Assembly: GCA_002428285.1 (NCBI GenBank)
Contig: DIVO01000011.1
Span: forward strand, 1-16,558
DNA from: Patescibacteria group bacterium UBA6130
GTDB lineage: Bacteria; Patescibacteriota; Microgenomatia; UBA12405; UBA6130
Length of the DNA stretch: 16,558 bases
Reading direction: 5' to 3'
Both the position numbers and the translations under genes were made by a program. Below the pieces are notes generated by a model that was not told the DNA's origin, did not search any database, and was given only the letters and a program-made list of their open reading frames with translations. Every line of letters begins with the position of its first letter. The stretch's first letter is position 1. Shown one piece after another: positions 1 through 6,954 of the stretch.

Positions 1-64
1 AGGTAAATCTTTCCCCAAATTGTGACAAGCGAGACAATACCTCGCGTTCCCTATTTGCTATCAT
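1..64 (-). CDS. Start of an unidentified gene, cut by window edge
   Basis: The reading frame opens at an ATG at 64 on the minus strand and runs without a stop to base 1, giving about 21 residues (begins MIANREREVL, ends GERFT). It is preceded by a very good Shine-Dalgarno sequence, AAGGAG, about 8 bases before the ATG. It overlaps the last 14 bases of the glycosyltransferase gene, so it probably continues the folE-wecE-glycosyltransferase operon. The charged, non-hydrophobic start argues against a signal peptide. A sugar-modifying enzyme or a methyltransferase would fit the context, but too little sequence is visible to name a family. Confidence 0.6.
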   Translation of the reverse strand, partial: MIANREREVLSRLSQFGERFT

Positions 65-893
65 TTTTATTTCTCCTTGAAAGCACCACCCAAGACAACC
101 GCTCTAGTTTGCTCCGAATTGGCTTTAGCAATCGAAGTAGTTTGCCCAGATCGAAAAACAAATACCACATAAACCCGTAAAGTAGTGTAGGAAGTCCATG
201 TTTCCTAGCCGCCAGTTTCCTAAAGAATTTAATTCTCTTTACTACGATCTTCCGACTTATAAGGTCTTTGTCGTGCTTTTTTAACCCTATGAGAAACGCA
301 TCAGCTAGATCGTGAGACAAATCGACTGATGGATGATAAAGTACTGCTTTTTTAACTACTCTCGTTTTCAACCCGTTCTTTTCCGCTCTATCGGAGAAGT
401 CTGAGTCCTCACCCCAAGGTATCTTTTCATCAAAATAATACCCGCCAATTTTATCCTTGATACTCAAACTGAAAGCCAAACCAGGTATATACATTTTTTG
501 ATCATTGTCATTAAAAAAAGTTCTTAAATTTGCCACAGGAGACAAATATGGGGAGCTCCTCTCTGATCGAAAAACTAGCCTTGGTTTAACTACATCGTAT
601 TTATCTAGCGCTTTATCTATTAAACCAATTGTTCCTTTTTCGAATACGGTATCTGCATCTGTTACAATTACCTTTTTTGTCTTCATCAATTCAAGACCTC
701 TATTGTTTGTTATCGCCGCATTGTGCAGTGGAACAATACAGTGATTCACACCCGTTTTAATCACCGCGCTTTGCAGTTTCTTGTTTGGAGTCATAGATAC
801 AATAACTGGAGAATGTGGCGAAGTTGATTTTATTGAACTAATACAATCAAGCACCCTGTAATCATCGCTGCATCTAATTAAAACTGTAATCAT
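51..893 (-). CDS. GT-A fold (family 2-like) glycosyltransferase
   Basis: This 280-residue protein looks like a GT-A glycosyltransferase of the GT2 type. These enzymes transfer a sugar from a nucleotide-sugar donor to a growing glycan at the cytoplasmic face of the membrane. The N-terminus has the short beta-strand start typical of the fold. A DxD metal- and donor-binding motif (D79-A-D81 in VIVTDADTVF) and a later WGED element (E162-D163, the usual catalytic ED region) are visible. The C-terminal part (about 225-265) is basic with a hydrophobic stretch around LLYGFMWYLFF, which suggests membrane association. The start overlaps the wecE stop in an ATGA, so translation is probably coupled. The upstream WecE makes an amino-deoxy sugar nucleotide, a plausible donor. 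Acceptor and donor cannot be told from sequence. Confidence 0.8.
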   Translation of the reverse strand: MITVLIRCSDDYRVLDCISSIKSTSPHSPVIVSMTPNKKLQSAVIKTGVNHCIVPLHNAAITNNRGLELMKTKKVIVTDADTVFEKGTIGLIDKALDKYDVVKPRLVFRSERSSPYLSPVANLRTFFNDNDQKMYIPGLAFSLSIKDKIGGYYFDEKIPWGEDSDFSDRAEKNGLKTRVVKKAVLYHPSVDLSHDLADAFLIGLKKHDKDLISRKIVVKRIKFFRKLAARKHGLPTLLYGFMWYLFFDLGKLLRLLKPIRSKLERLSWVVLSRRNKNDSK

Positions 894-2020
894 ATCTTAT
901 AAAAAGCCAGTATTTTTGAACAAATATAGTCAATTTCTTTATTTTTTAGTTGTGGAAAAATTGGTAATCTCAATATCCTCCCTGAAACATTGTCCGTGAC
1001 TGCCATATCCCCCATAATCCGAAATTTGTTTGGATTTCTTCTCACAAAAGGAGAGTCATGGAGCGGTAAAAAGTGAAATGAAGCCTGTATTCCACCCTTC
1101 CTTAACACCTTTAACAAATTATCCCTCTCTTTCTTAGACCTACATACCAACCAAAATAAATGGAAATTTGAACTAATCGGATGCCTTGAAACTTCCACCT
1201 GGATCTTTTCCAGTTCTCTCAGATTCCTGTAGTAAGTTCCATAAACTCTCTTTCTTTCTGATTGTATCTTGGCAGCTTTATCTATCTGGGTTTTTAATAA
1301 AGCAGCCTGTACATCAGTCATAAAATATGAGCCTCCTATTCTTTGCCACTCATATTTATCCACTTCACCCCGCAGGAATGATTCTTTGTCTGTTCCAAAA
1401 CTTCTTATTTCCTCACAACTTGTAATTAAATCTCCATCGCTTGGAATTACCAATAAGCCACCCTCACCACAAGTGACATTCTTTGTGTGATGAAAGCTGA
1501 AACACCCCACATCTCCAAAAGTGCCCAGATATCGATTGTTGTCCTTAATAAATAGTCCCTGAGCAGCATCTTCAATTAACTTCAACTTGTGTCTGATACA
1601 TATTTTTTTAATTTTCTCTACTTGCGCTGAAATCCCTCCGTAGTGGACAACAACAATGGCTTTTGTTTTTTTGTTAACCGATTTTTCAACCTTATCGGGG
1701 TTTAAACCTAGCGTATTCGGTTCGATATCCACAAAAACAGCTTTTCCCCCTGCTTTAATAATTGAGTTTACTGTTGAAACAAAAGTAAAACTTGGGCAGA
1801 TTACTTCGTCAGTTTTTTTTAGATTTAATGACATAAAAGCAATCTCCAGGGCATCTGTGCAAGAGCCAACAAGCATCGCCCTTTTAACCTTAAGGGTACG
1901 TTCAAAATCCCGTTCTAGCTGTCTTGAAGCTTGACCTAAGCTGTTAACGAATTTTGACTGCAGTGCAGATTGAAGTTCCTTTTCATTGATCCAGGGTTTA
2001 ACAAAGGGGATCGTTTTCAT
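890..2020 (-). CDS. wecE: dTDP-4-amino-4,6-dideoxygalactose transaminase-like (DegT/DnrJ/EryC1/StrS family)
   Basis: This 376-residue, full-length PLP aminotransferase belongs to the DegT/DnrJ/EryC1/StrS sugar aminotransferases. From memory it resembles E. coli WecE/RffA closely along its length: PSFTFVSTVN (77-85), EDAAQG (150-155, D151 contacts the PLP ring nitrogen), GCFSFHHTKN (172-181) with K180 as the Schiff-base lysine, GEGG (185-188), SYFMTDVQAALL, and SFHFLPLHDSP near the end. WecE converts dTDP-4-keto-6-deoxyglucose to dTDP-4-amino-4,6-dideoxygalactose with glutamate as amino donor, a precursor for surface polysaccharide. The gene overlaps folE upstream and the glycosyltransferase downstream by ATGA in both cases. 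No dTDP-glucose synthase or dehydratase gene is in this window, so the substrate must come from elsewhere. Exact sugar specificity within the family is inference. Confidence 0.87.
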   Translation of the reverse strand: MKTIPFVKPWINEKELQSALQSKFVNSLGQASRQLERDFERTLKVKRAMLVGSCTDALEIAFMSLNLKKTDEVICPSFTFVSTVNSIIKAGGKAVFVDIEPNTLGLNPDKVEKSVNKKTKAIVVVHYGGISAQVEKIKKICIRHKLKLIEDAAQGLFIKDNNRYLGTFGDVGCFSFHHTKNVTCGEGGLLVIPSDGDLITSCEEIRSFGTDKESFLRGEVDKYEWQRIGGSYFMTDVQAALLKTQIDKAAKIQSERKRVYGTYYRNLRELEKIQVEVSRHPISSNFHLFWLVCRSKKERDNLLKVLRKGGIQASFHFLPLHDSPFVRRNPNKFRIMGDMAVTDNVSGRILRLPIFPQLKNKEIDYICSKILAFYKI

Positions 2021-2643
2021 ATCTTTTCTCTGTCCCTAATCAACTCCATAAAGTTTTGTTGAATTTGGAGGTTGTCTTTGAAAGCTCCATAATACGCACA
2101 AGTTGTCATGACTGACATTTTCTTCTCAACTCCCCTTGCGATATTGCAAAAATGTCTTGCTTCCAATAAAACTGCTACACCTTTCGCTTTACCATGCTTC
2201 ATTAGAACATCTGCAATCTGAAAACCTAAAGTTTCCTGATCTTGAAGCCGTCTAGCATAGATATCAACCGCCCTTGCTAACTTACTAATACCAAGCACTT
2301 TCCCTCCTGGAATATAGCCAATGTGAGCGTACCCAAAAAAGGGAAGGAGATGGTGCTCGCACATTGAAAAGAAGTCAATATTTTTTAGGATGATAATATC
2401 CTCATAACCCGATAGGTTCTCAAATAGCTTATTTTCTCCTTCAAAACTTCGGTCATACCCACCCAACAAATACTTGATTGCCTCCTCAAATCTCCTTGGA
2501 GTTTCCCTTATTCCATCCCTTTCAGGATCTTCGCCGATTTGCCGAAAAAAATTACGGACACTAGATTGAAGATTTAAATCTTTTAAAGAAATATTCGGAG
2601 TAAGCTTCTTGTTTTTACCTAATCCTGTTTTTCTGTATTTCAT
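2017..2643 (-). CDS. folE: GTP cyclohydrolase I
   Basis: This 208-residue protein is a type I GTP cyclohydrolase, which opens the GTP imidazole ring to give 7,8-dihydroneopterin triphosphate. That is the first step to folate, and also the entry to 7-deazaguanines such as queuosine. The family signature is complete: GEDPERDGIRETPRR, the zinc and active-site motif CEHHLLPFFG, GISKLARAVDIYARRLQDQE, and the second zinc Cys in ARHFC followed by RGV. An N-terminal extension of about 30 basic residues precedes the core. The ATG at 2643 is supported by AAGGT about 7 bases upstream and by a promoter at 2699-2728. It overlaps wecE by ATGA. Sharing an operon with surface-sugar genes is unusual and not explained by known pathways. 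Confidence 0.93.
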   Translation of the reverse strand: MKYRKTGLGKNKKLTPNISLKDLNLQSSVRNFFRQIGEDPERDGIRETPRRFEEAIKYLLGGYDRSFEGENKLFENLSGYEDIIILKNIDFFSMCEHHLLPFFGYAHIGYIPGGKVLGISKLARAVDIYARRLQDQETLGFQIADVLMKHGKAKGVAVLLEARHFCNIARGVEKKMSVMTTCAYYGAFKDNLQIQQNFMELIRDREKI

Positions 2644-2698
2644 AGTAGACCTTAATATTCTGATTGGTTACAGATGGCTCTACCAGCCGATTAAAGCA

Positions 2699-2728
2699 AT
2701 TATACGCTCCGATACGCCAAAATTACAA
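2699..2728 (-). promoter_or_regulatory. Predicted sigma-70-type promoter of the folE-wecE-glycosyltransferase operon
   Basis: On the minus strand TTGTAA (2728-2723) is followed after 18 bases by a perfect TATAAT (2704-2699). The predicted start is near 2692, giving a leader of about 48 bases before the folE ATG. It sits in the 89-base gap between speD and folE. folE, wecE and the glycosyltransferase may therefore be transcribed separately from bpsA-speD, although read-through is possible since no terminator is visible. Confidence 0.6.
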
Positions 2729-2732
2729 CTTC

Positions 2733-3089
2733 CTAACCCTCAAACTCTATTGTTTCAACTTCAATAGAAAAGACTTCATGCCCAGAAAGTGCATACTTTA
2801 GTGATTTTTCAAATTCTTTATCGCTACGATCACTACAGATAGCCAAATCAACATGTATAACTCCTTCCTCTGGATATGTGTGGATCACAAGATGCGACTG
2901 AGAAAGAATATATCCAAGAGTAATTCCAGTCGGACTAAAAACATGAGATATTTTCTTTACAACAATTAAATCCAGATCCGTGATGACATTTTCTGCCAAC
3001 TTATCGACAAATTCTAGCGAATTCTCGAATGATTTTAATCTTATTAATGCAACTAATTGCTTAATCAATGGTGTAGATTGGTTTGTCAT
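2733..3089 (-). CDS. speD: S-adenosylmethionine decarboxylase proenzyme-like (pyruvoyl enzyme)
   Basis: This 118-residue protein is a single-chain class 1B SpeD homologue. SpeD decarboxylates S-adenosylmethionine to give the aminopropyl donor for polyamine synthesis, and matures by self-cleavage that turns a serine into a pyruvoyl group. The core SQSHLVIHTYPEEG has the cleavage serine at S65, the processing histidine at H70 and the catalytic cysteine at C85. Their spacing equals Ser63/His68/Cys83 of the Thermotoga enzyme. HVFSPTG upstream is also conserved. The residue before the serine is Gln instead of the common Glu; this position varies between subclasses. The ATG lies 29 bases inside the end of bpsA and has AAAGGA about 6 bases upstream, supporting this start and coupling. 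Some SpeD homologues are arginine or ornithine decarboxylases, and this cannot be excluded by eye. Confidence 0.87.
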   Translation of the reverse strand: MTNQSTPLIKQLVALIRLKSFENSLEFVDKLAENVITDLDLIVVKKISHVFSPTGITLGYILSQSHLVIHTYPEEGVIHVDLAICSDRSDKEFEKSLKYALSGHEVFSIEVETIEFEG

Positions 3090-4050
3090 AATTTCCTTTT
3101 ACTAAAGGTTTAGTTTTTGGAGTCGTTTCGACTACATATAATGAACTTGAACTCCCTATAGAATCAGCTCCCCCATATCTATTAAATCTGTCAAACACAT
3201 ACCTTATCATCAACCCTGAATCTGTAACCGCTTCCTGGATTGATAAGAAGCGCTCTTTGGCTCTATCGCTGTTCCCGTAGCAAACATAGATTCTAGATGT
3301 CTGATTTTTCCTGTCTAAAGTCTCTATTCCCCTCGAAACGAAGAGCTTAATTCCCGCTGGTGTATAGGGTGGATCGGTAAACACAGTATCGAATCTTCCT
3401 CTTAACTCTATTGGAATTGGTTTCCTTAAGTCGTGCTTAACCCTTTTGATTCCCAAACCAAGCTCTTCTTTTATATCTCCAATGCTATCTAAAATTCTCT
3501 CATCAATATCCAGTACTGCTACAGAATTGGCTAACCTCATGTTTGCCGTTACCACTGATGTAAAGTCGTCATCGCCTAAAAACAATACCCGTTTATCTTG
3601 TATATCACCTAAAAAATCAAGCAAAACAGCTCTTTTTGCCGTTGTCTCAATAGTTGCAGTAAACTGATCATAATTTCTCTTTGGAGCAGGTCTTTTACTC
3701 CTATAGCGAGCCAGCAGCTCGATTGACTGCTTATAAAAATCTCTCTCAACAAGCTTGGATAAAAGATCTTCCTCGATCGCATAATCAGCATCATATAGCT
3801 CACTAACTCGCCCAACCGCATTCTCTTTTAGAGATGTCTCTCTCGATGAAGGACTCAGGTAGGCAGACAGAGCTTTTTTGACTTTATTCAAAGCATTCCT
3901 AGAAACACCCACTCTTCGAACCAACTCGTTATTATCAATAGACTCTCCTTCTGATAAATACCAAAATACATCCAACACCTTTTTTACTGGCACACCTGTT
4001 TGTTTTGAAACCTCTAAAAATTCTGAATATATTTTTTCTTTTTCTCCCAT
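3061..4050 (-). CDS. bpsA: Branched-chain polyamine synthase-like, N4-bis(aminopropyl)spermidine synthase family (DUF43)
   Basis: This 329-residue protein matches the BpsA (former DUF43) family. Characterised BpsA (Thermococcus) adds aminopropyl groups from decarboxylated S-adenosylmethionine to the N4 of spermidine, making branched polyamines that bind nucleic acids. Residues 20-66 form the N-terminal winged-helix region typical of the family. KRNYDQFTAT (124-133) matches the conserved DQ-x-x-AT linker. The Rossmann-like catalytic part shows GDDD (159-162), VLDIDER (179-185), HDLRKP (206-211), TDPPYT (225-230) and FDRFNRYGG. Archaeal BpsA has DPPE where this one has DPPY. AAGGT precedes the ATG at 4050 by about 7 bases. 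It overlaps speD, whose product supplies the aminopropyl donor, which strongly supports the role. No spermidine synthase is seen here, so the acceptor is imported or made elsewhere. A DNA or rRNA methyltransferase is the main alternative because of DPPY. Confidence 0.83.
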   Translation of the reverse strand: MGEKEKIYSEFLEVSKQTGVPVKKVLDVFWYLSEGESIDNNELVRRVGVSRNALNKVKKALSAYLSPSSRETSLKENAVGRVSELYDADYAIEEDLLSKLVERDFYKQSIELLARYRSKRPAPKRNYDQFTATIETTAKRAVLLDFLGDIQDKRVLFLGDDDFTSVVTANMRLANSVAVLDIDERILDSIGDIKEELGLGIKRVKHDLRKPIPIELRGRFDTVFTDPPYTPAGIKLFVSRGIETLDRKNQTSRIYVCYGNSDRAKERFLSIQEAVTDSGLMIRYVFDRFNRYGGADSIGSSSSLYVVETTPKTKPLVKGNYDKPIYTID

Positions 4051-4101
4051 AGTCTGACCTTTATTTTATCAAGAAAACCTGGTTGAAGCCAGCAACCTCT
4101 G

Positions 4102-4580
4102 TTAATCTTGTAAAAACCCATAAGAAGACTCAGAAGGGCTTCCCAGGATCAAGGGTGGTGGCGTTGAGTGCATAATTCTTCCATAGTCATCTCTCAGGGT
4201 TATAATTCTCACTTTTCTTGGGCTGGGTAGATGAAGTTCAAATCTGAAGTCTAAGGTTGTGGATTGATCTGTTTTATCCCTACTGCTAGTTTCGAACTTG
4301 ACATCTTGGATACCTCCTTTCCATACATTTACAATTATACTCGAATTTAAAGCTAAATGCCCATAAACTTTTATGTTGTTTTGCGTTCCTACTATAGTGT
4401 CTACTATCTTTCGAACAATTGACTGTTTAGTCTCAAAACCTATATCACCAATAACCCTATGAGCTATTTTGCAAAATTCATCAATTTCTTTATCTTCTGG
4501 ATAGTAATTAACCCCTATAACTGTGTCTCTTTGCATTGAGAAAATTTGTTGTTCAATTCGCTCCACTGCATGATCATAGT
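4102..4580 (-). pseudogene. Probable serine recombinase C-terminal remnant, fused in frame to methyltransferase debris
   Basis: The 3' part of an open frame that starts upstream in the methyltransferase remnant. After about residue 56 of that frame the sequence no longer follows the methyltransferase family. It reads like the coiled-coil and C-terminal segment of a large serine recombinase: a helical VERIEQQIF segment, then DEFCKIAHRVIGDIGFETKQSIVRKIVDTIV and NIKVYGHL, which fits the usual pattern of F-x-x-K-R-x-x-h-h-x-x-h-h-x-x-I-h followed by a strand with a V-x-I-x-G-like element. The catalytic resolvase domain with its serine is absent, so this cannot be active. The last 45 or so residues are not recognised. 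It lies 51 bases before bpsA. The family call is pattern recognition only. Confidence 0.5.
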
Positions 4581-5266
4581 CAATCATTTCGAAAAAAGTC
4601 TCTTTTTTAAATCTCCATCCATTGTTAGGGATCTTCGTAGGTTTCTTGGTCTTGGGATGAAGTATTTTATATCTATGCCCATTTTTACTGTTTGGCCAAT
4701 TAATATTTATTTTCCCCCATATTGGTAGTCCTTGTCTAAATTGCAATACAATATAATACCTTTATTGTTTTTGGGAACTCTTTTGTTCCATACGATTTTT
4801 TCAATATAATTACTTTTGCCAAAAATCTCATCAAATATATTTCTTAAATGATGTTCTTCATTTTCATCGATATTACAAATATCACACCATTTTGAGACAT
4901 TAAGTCTTTTATCAACTTTAACCTTGGATAGATCATGCAAAGCCATTTATCATGTCTACACAAATCTTCGCCTTCAGTCCCGACTGTTTTATTTAACCAC
5001 GACCTAATCTGAGGAGAATTGACTCTATCGTTATATTTCCATCCTTCTTTTCTTGTATTGTATGGCGGATCAATATAAACAAATTTTATTTTTCCATAAT
5101 AAAAAGGCATTAAGACCTTGAGAGCTTCAAGATTGTCGCCCTCTATAAATAGATTTTCGCTCTTATCACCCACTGAAAACTTTTTGTTTTGCTTCAAAAC
5201 CCTAAAAGGAAGTTCTTTGTCGTGATTTACTACCTTATCTTTCCCGATCCAATTTAATACTGGCAT
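4581..5266 (-). pseudogene. Decayed type III-like adenine DNA methyltransferase (Mod)
   Basis: The 5' end is a normal site-specific DNA-methyltransferase start, MPVLNWIGKDKVVNH at 5266, which is a better start than the longer in-frame ATG at 5284. It continues with LFIEGDNLEALK, the catalytic motif DPPYNT, GEDLCRHDKWLCM and NGVIFV. There the frame breaks: the expected IDENEEHHLRNIFDEIFG follows in another frame, consistent with loss of one base (or gain of two) near 4872-4876. That frame runs to IVWNKRVPKNNKGI and then stops matching. A late family segment, HPKTKKPTKIPNNGWRF with KETFFEMI, appears in yet another frame (about 4680-4580). The middle of the gene is missing, so at least one frameshift and one internal deletion have occurred. 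Intact relatives are several hundred residues. No restriction subunit is seen nearby. Confidence 0.85.
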
Positions 5267-5323
5267 ATAACAGAAGTATATCAAAATTTGAACCGATGTC
5301 CCGATAGGAAATGAAGTTATATA

Positions 5324-5815
5324 CTATTTTGTTAATTCAATAGCGTCTTTGAACATTGCATCGCCAGCTTCTCCCCACTTAACATATTCAGATATTTTGT
5401 CAGCTGGTACGAACTTCCTTTCCCAAGTCTTTTTACTAGAAGGATCTTCAGTTTGTGGATTTAGTTTTTTGAGTCTCGCTATAAAACGAGACTGATAAAT
5501 TATTTTTTTAGAGTCATCCGAAAACTCAACCCGAAATACTCCTAATGGTTGAATGTCAGTTACCTCAACATCAGCTTCTTCCAAAGCTTCTCGTTTTAGT
5601 GTTTTTTCAAAGCTTTCACTTTCTTCAGGATGTCCACCAGGTATAAGCCACTTACTATTCTCATCCTCCCTGCAAACAAGAATTTCCTTTTTCTCATTAA
5701 ATATTATCCCATAAACTTGAGTGACTGGATTGTATTTCTCTATTTTCGAAGATTTGATCCAAGTATTAGTGACAGTAACTCCTTTCCAGATAAAGCTGCT
5801 TTGTGGATATTTCAT
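5324..5815 (-). CDS. Nudix hydrolase
   Basis: This 163-residue protein has a Nudix box from G61 to about V83: G-x5-E (G61, E67), then R75-E76, E79 and E80. This is the magnesium-binding catalytic helix of enzymes that cleave nucleoside diphosphates linked to another moiety. The usual glycine after the EE pair is alanine here, a tolerated change. The preceding TQVYGIIFNEKKEILVCRE is the standard first strand pair. About 30 residues precede the fold. The substrate cannot be predicted. There is no Shine-Dalgarno sequence before the ATG at 5815; instead a promoter (5827-5855) puts the predicted transcript start about 5 bases upstream, suggesting a nearly leaderless message. It ends 40 bases before the methyltransferase remnant. 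Confidence 0.88.
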   Translation of the reverse strand: MKYPQSSFIWKGVTVTNTWIKSSKIEKYNPVTQVYGIIFNEKKEILVCREDENSKWLIPGGHPEESESFEKTLKREALEEADVEVTDIQPLGVFRVEFSDDSKKIIYQSRFIARLKKLNPQTEDPSSKKTWERKFVPADKISEYVKWGEAGDAMFKDAIELTK

Positions 5816-5826
5816 GCTCGAAGCTT

Positions 5827-5855
5827 ATTTTAGAACATAAAAAATATAATGTCAC
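5827..5855 (-). promoter_or_regulatory. Predicted promoter of the Nudix gene, near-leaderless
   Basis: On the minus strand GTGACA (5855-5850) is followed after 17 bases by TAAAAT (5832-5827). The transcript would start near 5820, only about 5 bases before the ATG at 5815. Each hexamer is one mismatch from consensus. Confidence 0.5.
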
Positions 5856-5893
5856 CAATTATCTATATATTTCTATAAATTGTGAGTTTCTTA

Positions 5894-5899
5894 TATAAT
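5894..5899 (+). promoter_or_regulatory. Predicted -10 box of the truncated nucleotidyltransferase, leaderless
   Basis: A perfect TATAAT ends 5 bases before the ATG at 5905, so the expected start point coincides with the start codon. No convincing -35 box is seen at the right distance, and no Shine-Dalgarno sequence is present. Confidence 0.4.
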
Positions 5900-5904
5900 A
5901 CGGT

Positions 5905-6261
5905 ATGTCGATAGAATCGCCAATATTTCCAGAAATAAAGGAAAATGAGGATTTTCAAATTTACCGTAATTTATTAGCTAGAGTATCTGAAGAAACTAAC
6001 ATACCTGGCTTTATAAAAGGTGGCTATACAAGAGATGTTTTGTATAGCCAGTTAAGGGGTTCAAAAAGATTACCTAAAGACATTGACGTCGCTTTAGTTC
6101 ATGGAACAAATCTATTTGTCGAACGTTTGATTGCGCACGGAGCACAAATTGAGCTGAGAAGATCGCGAAAAAGAACTCCTGTTTTTGAGACGATGCTTCC
6201 TACAAACCAAGGTGTCATTGAGGCTGACATTGGACTAGTATTTAGTTTCGTAGTAATTTAA
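5905..6261 (+). CDS. Truncated nucleotidyltransferase-fold protein (poly(A) polymerase/CCA-transferase head-like)
   Basis: This 118-residue protein has the start of a polymerase-beta-type nucleotidyltransferase fold: FIKGGYTRDVL (37-46, GG-x-x-RD) followed by KDIDVAL (58-64), whose D59 and D61 would be the metal-binding pair. This order and spacing is that of the tRNA nucleotidyltransferase/poly(A) polymerase head domain. A later EADIG (around 108-112) could hold a third acidic residue. Full CCA-adding enzymes are several times longer and carry RNA-binding domains, none of which is present. The last 20 bases overlap the end of the convergent phosphoribosyltransferase gene, so the gene is probably truncated, or it is a minimal stand-alone domain. 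Predicted leaderless from the -10 box at 5894. Confidence 0.6.
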   Translation: MSIESPIFPEIKENEDFQIYRNLLARVSEETNIPGFIKGGYTRDVLYSQLRGSKRLPKDIDVALVHGTNLFVERLIAHGAQIELRRSRKRTPVFETMLPTNQGVIEADIGLVFSFVVI

Positions 6262-6868
6262 TCACTTCTTCATCTGTAAGTTGGTCAAAATTTCGGTAGT
6301 AAATGCCCACAGATTGAAGGTCGTCAGGAGAAGACAAACAAAAAACTGCGTCAACCTCCCGCTTAAGTTGATTGACAGATTTAAGAGCACAAACTGGAGC
6401 GGCAAAGATAATATTTTTGGGATTTTGTTTTTTAAGGGCTTTTACTGCTGCTTGAGCTGTTACTCCTGTAGCCAGACCATCATCAACGAGGATTATAGAT
6501 TTTCCCGACATGTCTAACAGACTCCTGCCGTTTCGGTATAACATAACTCTTCTTTCCAGCTCTTTTTTTTGTTCGCTAATAATCTCTTGTATTTGTTTTT
6601 GAGTGATGCCAAGAAGATCAACGGTACTTTGATTTATTACAAGAGAGTCGTTTTCCGATATTGCTCCTATTCCTAGTTCAGGGTTGAGAGGAGCCCCAAT
6701 TTTTCTTGAAATGATTATCTCAAGAGGCAAATCCAGCCTATTTGCGATCTCATGTCCAACTGGAACTCCTCCTCTTGGAAGAGCCAGTATTATTGCTTTT
6801 CTCCCTTTAAATCGAATAAGTTTATCCGATAGCTGTTTTCCTGCATCAGTTCTGTTTTCAAAAATCAT
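6242..6868 (-). CDS. Phosphoribosyltransferase-family protein (COG1926-like)
   Basis: This 208-residue protein has a type I phosphoribosyltransferase fold. The PRPP-binding loop IILVDDGLATG (125-135) carries the two acidic residues and the T/G turn. The N-terminal LALPRGGVPVGHEIA (28-42) and SRKIGAP (54-60) are typical of a stand-alone group often annotated only as phosphoribosyltransferase. The substrate is unknown; the family is distinct from the purine-salvage enzymes in its PRGG start. The ATG at 6868 has no clear Shine-Dalgarno sequence. The gene ends convergently inside the last codons of the truncated nucleotidyltransferase, with no terminator visible between them. Confidence 0.85.
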   Translation of the reverse strand: MIFENRTDAGKQLSDKLIRFKGRKAIILALPRGGVPVGHEIANRLDLPLEIIISRKIGAPLNPELGIGAISENDSLVINQSTVDLLGITQKQIQEIISEQKKELERRVMLYRNGRSLLDMSGKSIILVDDGLATGVTAQAAVKALKKQNPKNIIFAAPVCALKSVNQLKREVDAVFCLSSPDDLQSVGIYYRNFDQLTDEEVIKLLRN

Positions 6869-6954
6869 GGTTTATCTCTTGTATGCAATCTTGTTTATCA
6901 TCTAAAGATTAAGCGTATTTTTTAAGTTATATAAAGTTTAAGGAATAAAACCAG

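Noticed and set aside
4063..4095. A promoter for bpsA from TAAAAT at 4068-4063 and TTGCTG at 4095-4090
   Set aside because: The spacing is 21 bases, too long, and no better -35 sequence lies at 16-18 bases.
4546..4728. A 60-codon plus-strand frame
   Set aside because: It is antisense to the methyltransferase and recombinase remnants and shows no family features or ribosome binding site.
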